From: Dietzia natronolimnaea
GTDB taxonomy: Bacteria; Actinomycetota; Actinomycetes; Mycobacteriales; Mycobacteriaceae
Assembly (NCBI RefSeq): GCF_002289575.1
Contig: NZ_NTGA01000012.1
Span: 62,001-126,000 of the forward strand
DNA length: 64,000 nucleotides
Direction of reading: 5' to 3'
Shown here in pieces: positions 1-8,624 of the stretch (position 1 is the first letter of the stretch; every line of letters begins with the position of its first letter). Under the pieces are notes generated by a model, which saw only the letters and a list, made by a program, of their open reading frames with translations, made no database searches and was not told the origin of the DNA. Made by a program: the position numbers and the translations under genes.

Positions 1-559
1 GGGGTGCCGCCGGTCGACCACGGGGGCCGCTGCCGTAACGCTTCTTGGGCCGCCTCGCCCCTAGATTTCAGGGTCACAGTGAACCTCCCATGGTCCAGTC
101 TTGCTGGTCGATGCGTCGCTTCTGACGCTCCCCGTTTCGTCTCGAATTAAGGCTTGAAATGCGGAGATGACTCTTTCCGCGGCCTATTTCTTTCTTAACT
201 GCATGGCTTCTGTCGCGCGCGAATCCAAGCTCGAGTTCCTTGGCCGCTTCGGACCATCCGCCGAGGTGTGACCTGCACTTTGTTAATTTAGCCACCCCCC
301 TAATCTCACAGAGATTCGCGAAACTCGCTGACATTGACGGATTAGAGCGTCGCCCAATCGCGCGCTGGGACGCGGCAGCCCAACAACCTCGAGCTGTGAG
401 CGGTCGCCAGTGCACCGCGCGACCCGACCGCTGGGCCACGTCTGGGCAGAGGCCGTGTCGCCGTGTCCAGAACAGATCCGATTGTGCTGGTGAAACCGTG
501 GTGCATAGAGGACGTCGCTGACGCTCATGGAACAACAGCGACGAACGCCCGGTAGGCAC
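1..559. other. Region downstream of hsdS with no supportable gene
   Basis: No reading frame here has convincing protein character. The frames that stay open on either strand are rich in Arg, Ser and Cys and carry no motif I recognise. Part of the stretch (about 120-340) is visibly less GC-rich than the rest of the window, which suits degenerate or transferred DNA next to a restriction-modification locus. An hsdR gene would be expected just beyond hsdS, but none is encoded here; it could lie beyond the window edge. Confidence 0.5.
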
Positions 560-1681
560 TCAGAGCACACCCTCGACGGCGTGCTCGGCGTCCTTGATAG
601 TGATCCGGCCGTTCATGAGCATGGGCAGTAACTCGTCGCGGGTGCGGGCGAGGGCTGCAATCTCTTTCTCGAGCGCTGAGTGCTTCAAGGTGAGCGCCTC
701 ACTCAATCGGTCGAACTCTTCGAGTTGCTCTTCATTCGGAAGGGGCACCTGTAATGCGTATGCACGCTCCCGATTGAGACCGGGGACTGCAGAGTCTGTA
801 TTCATCGCCACAAAATCAATGTCCTGCAAGAGACGGTAGGAATATCCCAGTGAGACTCCTTTGGGAGCCACCCAATACGTCGTGTCAATCGGGAAGCACC
901 CCTCGCTGATCCAATACGTGGAACCCACAGATCCCTTTCTGCCAACAACGACAGCAGGTCCATCTACAAGTGGCTCATCGTGATAACCCACAACGCCGCC
1001 GCTTCCCACTACTGGAAACGAGCCATCAACTCGTTTAGACGCAGGCAAACTTTTGCCGTAGTTGAGGGCGATCAGACTGCCGAGTTCGACGCGCTCACTT
1101 GCGGATCGAGTGACCTGGCGGAAGCAGGCCTCAAGCAAGTCGTCAATCGACCGCTGCACTCGCCGGTTCGCGGCGATCTTGTCGCTCAGGGCGCCGAGGA
1201 CTTCGCCTACAGCAATCTGCTGGTCGAGTGGGGGCAGGTCCCAAGTGAAGCGTGCAATGTCGCCTCCGCTAATGTGGGGAACTGCGGAACCTGTTGTCAC
1301 AGACCCGATGTACATCTGAAAGTCCCTGGATCCGATCACGGCACCGAGATATCGAGGATCAACGCATTCTGTTGCTCGAATTCTGCAGACACGTTGAACA
1401 AGCAGAGATGCGTCGTCGGTGGTCGCAATTCCGTACTTCAAGCCGCTGCTGAGCACCGGCCGATCCATAGCCAAGACGATGTCCCCAGCTCTGACGATGT
1501 AAATATCGTCATAGCTTTCGGTGTAGGGCCAATACATCACGCCATCCCACCGGATGTGGCCGGTCCCGACGTTGTCGCCCCTTAAAAGTCTCGTCCCAAA
1601 CTCAACATTCTTGTAAGTTGCACTCGGAAACGGATATCCGTATTTCAAGTCCGCTACCTCAGCAAGCGATACTCGCTTCAC
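560..1681 (-). CDS. hsdS: Type I restriction-modification specificity subunit HsdS
   Basis: This 373-aa protein is the DNA-recognition subunit of a type I restriction-modification enzyme. It has the usual two-repeat layout: a first target-recognition domain (about 1-150), a central conserved helical region (PPLDQQIAVGEVLGALSDKI, about 152-200), a second target-recognition domain (about 200-325, with VVVGRKGSVGSTYW) and a second conserved helical region at the C-terminus (EEQLEEFDRLSEAL onward). Each half-site of a bipartite target would be read by one domain. The start is GTG, overlapping the hsdM stop as GTGA, so translation is probably coupled. Length is normal to slightly short for the family. 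The target sequence cannot be predicted from sequence alone. Confidence 0.93.
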   Translation of the reverse strand: MKRVSLAEVADLKYGYPFPSATYKNVEFGTRLLRGDNVGTGHIRWDGVMYWPYTESYDDIYIVRAGDIVLAMDRPVLSSGLKYGIATTDDASLLVQRVCRIRATECVDPRYLGAVIGSRDFQMYIGSVTTGSAVPHISGGDIARFTWDLPPLDQQIAVGEVLGALSDKIAANRRVQRSIDDLLEACFRQVTRSASERVELGSLIALNYGKSLPASKRVDGSFPVVGSGGVVGYHDEPLVDGPAVVVGRKGSVGSTYWISEGCFPIDTTYWVAPKGVSLGYSYRLLQDIDFVAMNTDSAVPGLNRERAYALQVPLPNEEQLEEFDRLSEALTLKHSALEKEIAALARTRDELLPMLMNGRITIKDAEHAVEGVL

Positions 1682-3285
1682 CCCAGCCTCCCCAGCTGCT
1701 CGCGAACAACGGCATCCAACCGCTCTGACTCATCCAACGCAGCGGTCAGCTCGCCGGTGAGCCGCGCGATCTTCTGGTCGATCGGCTCGTCGTCCTCCTC
1801 CGCCTCGGGCACGCCCACGTAGCGGCCCGGGGTGAGCGCGTAGCCGGCGGCCTTGATCTCCTCGAGCGTGGCCGACCTGCAGAAGCCGGCCACGTCTTCG
1901 TACTCGCCGACTGCGGACGGCCGTCCGCGCCAGGAGCGGAACGTCTCGGCGATGCGCTGCAGGTCCTCCTCGCTCAGCGTGCGCTCCACCCGGTCGATCA
2001 TGTGGCCGAGCTCGCGGGCGTCGATGAACAGCACCTGCCCCCGACGATCCACCGAACCACCCTTGCCGGCGGCCTTGTTCTTCGCGAAGAACCACACGCA
2101 CACCGGGATTCCCGTCGCCCGGAACAACTGTCCCGGCAAGGCCACGAGGCACTGGACCACGTCGCCCTCGACCATCGCCTTGCGGATGTCGCCCTCGCCG
2201 CTGGTCGAGGTGGTCATGGTCCCGTTGGCCATCACCACGCCGGCCTCGCCGTTCGGCGCCAGCTTGGACAGGATGTGCTGCATCCACGCGTAGTTGGCGT
2301 TGCGCTTGGGCGGCACCCCGTAGACCCAGCGCGGGTCGTCCTCGCGCCGTGCCCAGTCCTTGATGTTGAACGGCGGGTTGGCCATCACGTAGTCGGCCTG
2401 CATGTCCGGATGGATATCGCGGGCGAAAGTGTCGCCCCACCGCGAGCCCAGGCCTTGCGAGTCGATCCCGTGGATCGCCAGGTTCATCTTGGCCATCCGC
2501 CACGTGCGCTCGTTGAGCTCCTGCCCGTACACCGCGACGTTGGTCGGATCCTCCTTGTGCCCCTCGAGAAACTTCTCGGTCTGCACGAACATGCCGCCCG
2601 AGCCACAACACGGGTCGTACACGCGCCCCGAATGCGGTTCGAGAATCTCCACCAGCGTCCGCACCACCACGGGCGGGGTGTAGAACTCGCCGCCGCGCTT
2701 GCCCTCGGCCTTGGCGAACTTGTCCAGGAAGTACTCGTAGACCTCCCCGAGCAGATCCCGCGCCTTGGAAGCGCCACCGCCGGTGAAGCGCGCCGCGTTG
2801 AACAGGTCCACTAGTTCACCCAATCGACGCTGCTCGACGTTGTCGCGACCGAACAACACCGGCAGCGTGCCCACCAGCGACTCGTTGGCCTGCATCAACG
2901 CGCGCATCGCGGCGTCGATCAGCTCACCGATCGACTGCGCGTCGTTGGTCGACGACGCCGGGATGCCCTTGGCATGCCGCGAGAGGTACTCCCAGCGCGC
3001 CTCGGCGGGCACCCAGAACACGCCCGAGCCCAGGTACTCGTCGGCGTCCTCGAGCGTCTCCGCGAGGTAGGCCTCGTCCTCACCGGAGAGCTCCTCGCGG
3101 ATCGCGTCCCGGCGCTCTTCGAAGGCGTCCGAGACGTACTTGAGAAACACCAACCCCAGCACAACGTCCTTGTACTGTGACGCATCCATGGACCCGCGGA
3201 GCTTGTCCGCCGCCTTCCATAGCGTGTCCTTGAGCTCCCTGGGGGTCGATGCCTCCATCGGCATCGGAACCAACACTTTCGCCAT
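1678..3285 (-). CDS. hsdM: Type I restriction-modification N6-adenine methyltransferase HsdM
   Basis: The 535-aa modification subunit transfers a methyl group from S-adenosylmethionine to N6 of adenine in the HsdS-defined target. The N-terminal HsdM_N helical domain is visible (TLWKAADKLRGSMDASQYKD, from about 20). The SAM-binding motif is VYDPCCGSGGMF and the catalytic motif IV is MANPPFNIKDW, both intact, so the enzyme should be active. The start codon shares one base with the stop of the upstream gene (TGATG), and the 3' end overlaps hsdS by 4 bp, so the three genes form one transcript with coupled translation. Without HsdR in the window, the locus as seen could only methylate. Confidence 0.95.
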   Translation of the reverse strand: MAKVLVPMPMEASTPRELKDTLWKAADKLRGSMDASQYKDVVLGLVFLKYVSDAFEERRDAIREELSGEDEAYLAETLEDADEYLGSGVFWVPAEARWEYLSRHAKGIPASSTNDAQSIGELIDAAMRALMQANESLVGTLPVLFGRDNVEQRRLGELVDLFNAARFTGGGASKARDLLGEVYEYFLDKFAKAEGKRGGEFYTPPVVVRTLVEILEPHSGRVYDPCCGSGGMFVQTEKFLEGHKEDPTNVAVYGQELNERTWRMAKMNLAIHGIDSQGLGSRWGDTFARDIHPDMQADYVMANPPFNIKDWARREDDPRWVYGVPPKRNANYAWMQHILSKLAPNGEAGVVMANGTMTTSTSGEGDIRKAMVEGDVVQCLVALPGQLFRATGIPVCVWFFAKNKAAGKGGSVDRRGQVLFIDARELGHMIDRVERTLSEEDLQRIAETFRSWRGRPSAVGEYEDVAGFCRSATLEEIKAAGYALTPGRYVGVPEAEEDDEPIDQKIARLTGELTAALDESERLDAVVREQLGRLG

Positions 3286-5258
3286 CAGGCGTTCTCCTTG
3301 TTGTTCTGCTCTGAGTTGTTGTGGTCTATGCGCAGCGTGCCCGCCGCGAGTCCGTCGGCAAGTTCAGTGGTGAGCGCGTCGAGAGCACTCAATTCGGCCA
3401 GGAGCCGTGCCCGGTGCTCGGCGGCCCGTGCCGCCACCGTGCGCCAGGGGCCACAGGCGTCGACGACGACGGTGCGCAGCCGCCAAGAACGGCAATCCGA
3501 ACCCCGCGCAGCCGAAATATCCCGAACCGCGAGCTCGGGAAGAATACGTCGCGATCCCTCGACCGGTTCCAGACACCGCAGGGTCCGGGCCGGCGCCTGA
3601 ACGGCGTTGCCGCCGACCGTGTCGATGATCGCGGCCGGCCCCCTCGTCGTCGTAAACACCACGTCGCCCGGCTCCGTGAGCCGGAACCGAGGCGCTCGTC
3701 GAACCAACTCCACCAGCTCGACCGACCGTGACCCGATCGCGCACTGGCCGCGCACCTCGTCCGGGCCGATCACCCCGATGCCGCCCGGACCCGCCGCGAA
3801 GACCTCCGCGGGGATGCGCACGCCCGTGATCACCCGAGCCGGCCGGTGCTTGCCCGTGGTCGCCGCTCTCCACGGCAGGGAGTGATCAGCCGCAGATCCG
3901 GCCGCCACCACCTCGACTCCCTCGAGTACCCGGGACGCCGAAGCGTCGCGCTTCTCCCACAGGCGGGCCAGCGCATCACCGCCGTCCTCCGCGACGTCGG
4001 TGGTGACCGGCAGCGCGAGCGCGGACCTGACCACCACCGCCTCCGTGAGTCGGTGCTCGCCGCGCAGGAACGCGTGACTCCGCCGCGCGGCGCCTCCGCG
4101 GAGGGCCGCGACGACGTCGGAGGCGAGCGCCCGGTTCTCCCTCGCGTCGAGCGCGTGCGCCGAATGCTCCCCGAACGTCGTGAAGCCCCGGTCCCCGGCG
4201 GCGTCGCCAGACTCGCCCAGCACCCACACGGCCATCCGGCGACGGCCACCGACCCGGCACAATCCCCGCGGCAGTCGAGCGACAAAGCGCAAGGGCGCAA
4301 CGTAGTCGCCGCCCCTCCCGCTCAGAATCTGCCGCCGATGGTCCGTCCCCGGTAACTCGTCGACCAGCAGCGGTGCAGGCGCGAACACCACTGCGGCGCT
4401 GCCCGGCTCCAGGCCCAGCACCACGTTGTCTATCGAGTCGAAGAAGCTCTCAGTCCGTTCCCAGGGAATCGCCGCCCACTGCCCGACGAGAAGCGTGGCT
4501 GAACCGGCCGTCGCCGATTCCAGGCGGGCGCCGAGTGCAGCGAGGTAGCGCCAGAGAAGTCGGTCCACCGGCCCGGTCGGGCCATCCGGCGCAACGACTC
4601 GCGGCCGATCCAGCTCGGAAGACCTGGCCACCACGCTCGTGAGAAGGCGCAGGCCGCCCGGACCCCACGGCACGAGTGCCCTGTCGTAATCGCCAGCCAG
4701 CGCCGCGACCACCTCACACGCGAGCGCATCGCCCTTCGCAATGAGCGACTCGGAGGCGAGCGGCGCATTCTTTTCCTCCTGACGGCGCGCCAGCCGTTCG
4801 AGCACCCGTGTCGCAGTCATGCCGGCTTCGGCGAGGCGATCGACGCACGCGACCAGGTCGCTGTCACGCAGTGCCCTATCCGCCTGCGCCACGGACAGAA
4901 CTTCCTCCACTCCGTGTCCCACCGGGAGCATCGCGAGGTCGTCGCGGCTCTGGTCCGCCAGCGGCGCACCGGACAGCGCGTGGAGCAGGAGTAGCGCCGA
5001 GGCGTCGTCGAGTTGCGAGGCCGCCCGGTCCATCAGCGACGAGAACAGCGCCGCATCCTCCTGCGCGTCCGGGTTGTTCCCCCGGCCGGTGACGCGCAGC
5101 CAGCGGCCGACCTCGTTCGCGGAGAACACCAGCCGTGCCGGATCCAGCGGCGCAGGGAAGGGGTGCTCCGATGCGGCTGACCGGGAGCGCCACACCGAGA
5201 CGACCGGGCGCTTCACGCCGGCGAGGTCGGCGATCTGCTGCATGGTCAGAGTCTCCAC
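3285..5258 (-). CDS. HTH protein with degenerate methylase-like and HsdS-like regions
   Basis: This 657-aa protein opens the restriction-modification operon. Residues 1-60 form a helix-turn-helix (TMQQIADLAGVKRPVVSVWR), like the N-terminus of actinobacterial proteins with an HTH fused to an N6 DNA methylase. The middle (about 180-400) follows the course of a type I methylase but has lost its key motifs: where the SAM motif DPxCGSGG is expected there is ALVPWGPGGLRLL, and no NPPF/Y motif is present. The part after motif IV is still recognisable (PGSAAVVFAPAPLL and VGGRRRMAVWVLGES). The C-terminal third (about 455-640, RFRLTEPGDVVFTTTRGPA) resembles an HsdS target-recognition half. I infer a catalytically dead DNA-binding or regulatory partner of HsdM/HsdS. 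The fold assignment is from pattern recognition; the role is unknown. Confidence 0.6.
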   Translation of the reverse strand: METLTMQQIADLAGVKRPVVSVWRSRSAASEHPFPAPLDPARLVFSANEVGRWLRVTGRGNNPDAQEDAALFSSLMDRAASQLDDASALLLLHALSGAPLADQSRDDLAMLPVGHGVEEVLSVAQADRALRDSDLVACVDRLAEAGMTATRVLERLARRQEEKNAPLASESLIAKGDALACEVVAALAGDYDRALVPWGPGGLRLLTSVVARSSELDRPRVVAPDGPTGPVDRLLWRYLAALGARLESATAGSATLLVGQWAAIPWERTESFFDSIDNVVLGLEPGSAAVVFAPAPLLVDELPGTDHRRQILSGRGGDYVAPLRFVARLPRGLCRVGGRRRMAVWVLGESGDAAGDRGFTTFGEHSAHALDARENRALASDVVAALRGGAARRSHAFLRGEHRLTEAVVVRSALALPVTTDVAEDGGDALARLWEKRDASASRVLEGVEVVAAGSAADHSLPWRAATTGKHRPARVITGVRIPAEVFAAGPGGIGVIGPDEVRGQCAIGSRSVELVELVRRAPRFRLTEPGDVVFTTTRGPAAIIDTVGGNAVQAPARTLRCLEPVEGSRRILPELAVRDISAARGSDCRSWRLRTVVVDACGPWRTVAARAAEHRARLLAELSALDALTTELADGLAAGTLRIDHNNSEQNNKENA

Positions 5259-5642
5259 GGGGTCACCACCTCTCGTTCAGTCTGGTCTGCGATGCGAGGG
5301 ACGCTACCTTAGAAACCGATGTGATCATACGCATGCGGCGATAAGGGGCCTTATCAAGTCACGTAGTTGTCTACTTCCACTCAGCCGTTGGAACGTGGCG
5401 ACACACAACCACTCGATCCGCCCCGGAGGTCACTTGTGAACCATGAACTCGCAAGCGGCCACACCGCGAGCGTCGGCCTGCAGTCGCCCACGGGGAGTAG
5501 TCGCGCGGTCCGAACCCGCTCGACTGAGTCCTACACCGACAGAGGTTCTACCGCGCTCCCCTCCAGCGGGACAGACAGGACCACTAGGTCCCACGACCAC
5601 GTCACCTCTCACTTCACTGTCAACTCAGCCAGGAGAAATTCC
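5259..5642. other. Divergent intergenic region between the hsd operon and a secreted-protein gene
   Basis: This 384-bp stretch holds the promoters for the leftward restriction-modification operon and the rightward secreted-protein gene. I see one clear symmetric element at 5341-5354 and a ribosome-binding site (AGGAGA) before 5643. The long frame open through it on the plus strand (from 5367) lacks coding character before the signal peptide at 5643, so I take it as untranslated. Confidence 0.45.
5341..5354. promoter_or_regulatory. Palindrome ATAAGG-GG-CCTTAT, possible operator
   Basis: Two perfect 6-bp arms (ATAAGG and CCTTAT) are separated by GG. The site lies about 85 bp upstream of the first gene of the restriction-modification operon, whose product begins with a helix-turn-helix. 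Autoregulation by that protein is a reasonable guess but is not shown by the sequence. Confidence 0.35.
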
Positions 5643-6260
5643 ATGACCTCAACATCAATCCGTACGTACGGCACCGCTGCCATCGCCGCTGCCCTGATGG
5701 GCGCGGGCTCGTTCATCGCGCCCGCAATCGCCCAGGCTCAGGCGTTCGACCCCACAGATATCCTCAAGATCGACTCGCCCGAACTCACAGTGAACGTCAG
5801 TGGCGACACTGCCCACTTCACTGTCGTCGCACCGGAGAACATGGCCTGTGTCGGCCCGCTGGTGGTCGAGGGTTCGATCAGCCAAGAGGACATCGACCCG
5901 GAAACCTGGGACGACAGCTTTGCCGAGGACCTCTTCAGCAACCCGGTCTGGCCGACCGATCAGGCTGATCTCCGCGTCGTGGTCAACGAGACCAGCGACC
6001 TGCTCGACCAGGAAGGGGCCTTCGCGAGCCCGCACGAGGTCAGCGTCCCGAATTTGAACGACGGGGACTACGTTGCCACGACGATCTGCGTGACGGAGGA
6101 CAGCATCGCACCGCTCGACGGACCCAGCGAGATCAGCGCCCTCCAGGACGCGCAGTTCCCGGTCGCGATGCACTTCCGCAACTTCTCGGTCACCACTACC
6201 GGGAGCGTCAACCTCGGCAGCGTCGACGTCTTCGGCAGCCTCGGAAGCGCCGGTAGTTGA
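5643..6260 (+). CDS. Secreted protein of unknown function
   Basis: The 205-aa product starts with a signal peptide: TSTSIRTYGTAAIAAALMGA, then a hydrophobic stretch ending in AIAQAQA, so cleavage is likely near residue 35-38. The mature part is acidic, probably beta-rich and has two cysteines (MACVGPL and TTICVTE) that could form a disulfide in the oxidising cell envelope. The start at 5643 is supported by AGGAGA 6-7 nt upstream and by the signal peptide. I do not recognise the family. It stands alone, divergent from the restriction-modification operon, in a style common among small exported proteins of mycolic-acid actinobacteria. Confidence 0.8.
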   Translation: MTSTSIRTYGTAAIAAALMGAGSFIAPAIAQAQAFDPTDILKIDSPELTVNVSGDTAHFTVVAPENMACVGPLVVEGSISQEDIDPETWDDSFAEDLFSNPVWPTDQADLRVVVNETSDLLDQEGAFASPHEVSVPNLNDGDYVATTICVTEDSIAPLDGPSEISALQDAQFPVAMHFRNFSVTTTGSVNLGSVDVFGSLGSAGS

Positions 6261-6514
6261 CCTCTATCGGGGGAGTTCGGCTGACTCGCTGTAGCTGAAC
6301 ATGCGGAACGAAGGTGGATCACGCGAGGCCCTTCTGAGCTGGCGGTACGGACTCTGTACGAGACGTATCAATCCTGTTCAGGAGGGCACCTTCGCATTTC
6401 CGCACCAGTGCAGCCTCGGATGTCGACTCGGCGGCAGGGCACGAAATCCCTCTACTGTGGCTGATAGCCAAATCAACAATCAGCTCACGATTCACTCGAC
6501 CCAAGGGAGATCAC

Positions 6515-7573
6515 ATGGACGTCGCCGCCGTCGCCGCCACCGCACCGGACGCGCCACTGGAGAAGACCACGATCCGGCGGCGGGACACCGGCCCGGGCGA
6601 CGTGCTCATCGAGATCGAGTACGCCGGGATCTGCCATTCCGACATCCATCACGTGCGCGGCGAGTGGGGCCAGACCGCCTATCCCGTGGCGCCGGGGCAC
6701 GAGATCGTCGGCATCGTCCAGGAGGTCGGGTCCGAGGTGACCCGACACGCGGTCGGCGATCGCGTCGGCGTCGGGTGCCTGGTGGGGGCCTGCCACGAGT
6801 GCTCGTCCTGCATCGCGGGCCAGGAGCAGGAGTGCGAGCGCGGGGCGATCGCCACCTACGGCTCGCCGCTACCCGAGGGCGACCCCGAGGGCCCGGTGAC
6901 CAACGGCGGCTACTCGACCCACATCGTGGTCGAGGAGCCCATGGTGGTGTCGGTGCCGGACGGTCTCGACCCGGCGTCGGCGGCGCCGCTGCTGTGCGCG
7001 GGGATCACCATGTTCTCGCCGCTGCGGCAGTGGAACGTCGGTCCGGGCACCAAGGTCGCCGTGCTGGGGATGGGCGGGCTCGGACACGTCGGGGTCAAGC
7101 TCGCCGTGGCGATGGGTGCCGAGGTGACGGTCCTGTCGCAGACCACCTCCAAGCGCGACGATTCGCTGCGGTACGGCGCGGTCGAGCACTACGCGACCGC
7201 CGGTGAGGAGGGCAAGGCCACGCTGCGCGGGCTCCGCGGTACCTTCGACGTCATCCTCAACACGGTGTCCGCGAACCTGCCCATGGACCGGTTCCTCGCC
7301 CTGCTCAAGCCGCGAGGGGCGCTGGTCAACATCGGGATCCCGACCGAGCCGATGTCGGTGCGGGCCGGGTCCGTCGCCGCGGGGCGCAAGATCCTGACCG
7401 GATCCATGATCGGCGGGATCCCCGAGACCCAGGAGATGCTCGACTTCTGTGCCGAGCACGGGATCACCGCCGAGATCGAGCTCATCTCGGCGGACACGAT
7501 CAACGAGGCCTACGACCGCGTGGTCCGGTCCGACGTGCACTACCGGTTCGTGATCGACGCCAAGACGTTCTGA
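6515..7573 (+). CDS. adhC: Zinc-dependent NAD(P) alcohol dehydrogenase, AdhC family
   Basis: This 352-aa enzyme interconverts alcohols and aldehydes with a nicotinamide cofactor. The catalytic-zinc ligands are visible: C40 (GICHSDIH), H62-E63 (GHEIVG) and C161 (LLCAGIT). Structural-zinc cysteines are at 93, 96, 99 and 107 (GACHECSSC and later C). The Rossmann motif is GMGGLGHVG at 185-193. The pattern follows mycobacterial AdhC and the cinnamyl-alcohol-dehydrogenase/YahK group very closely, including VTVLSQT and [21 protein letters not shown] lies about 7 nt before the ATG. It is monocistronic: the next rightward gene starts 450 bp later and the intervening gene is convergent. The natural substrate is not deducible. 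Confidence 0.93.
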   Translation: MDVAAVAATAPDAPLEKTTIRRRDTGPGDVLIEIEYAGICHSDIHHVRGEWGQTAYPVAPGHEIVGIVQEVGSEVTRHAVGDRVGVGCLVGACHECSSCIAGQEQECERGAIATYGSPLPEGDPEGPVTNGGYSTHIVVEEPMVVSVPDGLDPASAAPLLCAGITMFSPLRQWNVGPGTKVAVLGMGGLGHVGVKLAVAMGAEVTVLSQTTSKRDDSLRYGAVEHYATAGEEGKATLRGLRGTFDVILNTVSANLPMDRFLALLKPRGALVNIGIPTEPMSVRAGSVAAGRKILTGSMIGGIPETQEMLDFCAEHGITAEIELISADTINEAYDRVVRSDVHYRFVIDAKTF

Positions 7574-7599
7574 CTCACCGCGGTCTGACTCACCGCGGC
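7570..7599. repeat. 15-bp tandem duplication across the adhC stop
   Basis: Two copies of CTGACTCACCGCGG plus one base sit at 7570-7584 and 7585-7599. The first carries the adhC stop codon and the second the stop codon of the convergent small gene. It looks like a recent slippage or duplication event. Confidence 0.7.
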
Positions 7600-7898
7600 G
7601 CGACTTGCGCGAGCAGGTCCGCGAAGTCCTCGTCCCGCGCCTCCAGGAAACGGTGCGCCTGCTCGGCGAAGTCCGCCAGCCCGGTCAGGCGCCCCGAACT
7701 CCGGGTCGCGCACACCGCCGCGGCGCCACACGCCCGGTCGAGAGCGGACGCGATCGCCGAACCCCCGGGCAGCGCCGCCGCCACGCCCGCCGCGACGTGC
7801 GGGAACGTCACCTCCGCGACGCGTTCCCCGGACTCGCGGAACACCACCACGGCGGAGGCGATCCTGTCCGCGTCCGCTCTGATCGTCCCGTCGGGCAT
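7590..7898 (-). CDS. Small helical protein resembling ESX-secretion-associated proteins
   Basis: The 102-aa product is predicted to be mostly helical: DGTIRADADRIASAVVVFRE, a central ALPGGSAIASALDRACGA segment and a C-terminal ADFAEQAHRFLEARDEDFA. This spacing, with the ALPGS-like turn in the middle, resembles the DUF2580/EspC-like family of type VII secretion targets, which are about 100 aa. No ESX machinery is in the window, so the link is tentative. GAGGTGA precedes the ATG at 5-6 nt. It is convergent with adhC and ends 17 bp beyond it, and it is divergent from the HD-domain gene. Confidence 0.6.
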   Translation of the reverse strand: MPDGTIRADADRIASAVVVFRESGERVAEVTFPHVAAGVAAALPGGSAIASALDRACGAAAVCATRSSGRLTGLADFAEQAHRFLEARDEDFADLLAQVAPR

Positions 7899-8023
7899 AT
7901 GCTCACCTCGTCGTCGTGCTGGTCTCGGCGTCGTCCTGGTCTCGTCGTCATGAGGTTCGACGTCCCCACCCGGCCGGTCGGTTCCGCCCCGGCCGGCCGG
8001 TTCCGACTGCAGCGGAGAGCACC

Positions 8024-8620
8024 GTGCCCCTCACCTGGACCCCCACCATCGACCGTGCGCTCGCGGTCGCGGCCCGCTGCCACGCCGGCCAGACCCGCAA
8101 GGACGACCCGACGCCCTACATCGCGCACCCCGTGGCGGTGGCGATGATCGTGTCCGACTTCACCGACGACCCGGACGTGACGGTGGCCGCGCTGCTGCAC
8201 GACGTCCTCGAGGACGTCCCGCCGTCCGTCTACTCGGCCGACGACATGACCGCCGAGTTCGGCGCACGGGTCACCGGGATCGTCCGCGGCGTCTCGGAGG
8301 ACAAGACGGCGGGAGAGACGACCCCGCCCTGGCGCGTCCGCAAGGAGGGGTACCTCGCCTCGCTCGCGGAGGACTCCGTGGAGTGCCTGCTGGTCTCGGC
8401 GGCGGACAAGATCCACAACCTGCGGTCGATGGTCGCCGCCCATGGCCGCCTCGGTGACGACATGTGGAAGCTCTTCAACGCCGGTCCGCAGGAGAAGCTG
8501 TGGTTCTACAGCTCGATCTCGGACGCGGTCACCCGACGCCTCGGGGACTGCGCGGCCTCGCGGGAGCTCCGCCGAGCGGTGGACGACGTCGCGGCGCTGG
8601 TGCCGCCGGCCAGCGGGTGA
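8024..8620 (+). CDS. HD-domain protein, (p)ppGpp hydrolase-like
   Basis: The 198-aa protein matches the hydrolase half of RelA/SpoT enzymes and the stand-alone small alarmone hydrolases (MESH1 type). The metal-binding HD pattern is complete: H35 (YIAHPVAVA), H59-D60 with ED at 63-64 (ALLHDVLEDV) and D128 (SAADKIHNL). It should remove the 3'-diphosphate from (p)ppGpp or act on a related nucleotide. No synthetase domain is present; the protein ends just after the HD fold. The GTG start is chosen because GGAGAG lies 6 nt upstream; further upstream the frame has no protein character. Confidence 0.85.
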   Translation: MPLTWTPTIDRALAVAARCHAGQTRKDDPTPYIAHPVAVAMIVSDFTDDPDVTVAALLHDVLEDVPPSVYSADDMTAEFGARVTGIVRGVSEDKTAGETTPPWRVRKEGYLASLAEDSVECLLVSAADKIHNLRSMVAAHGRLGDDMWKLFNAGPQEKLWFYSSISDAVTRRLGDCAASRELRRAVDDVAALVPPASG

Positions 8621-8624
8621 GCGG

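Noticed and set aside
74-559. Minus-strand frame of 161 codons after hsdS
   Set aside because: There is no coherent domain, poor composition and no ribosome site, so it is listed only as a region without a supportable gene.
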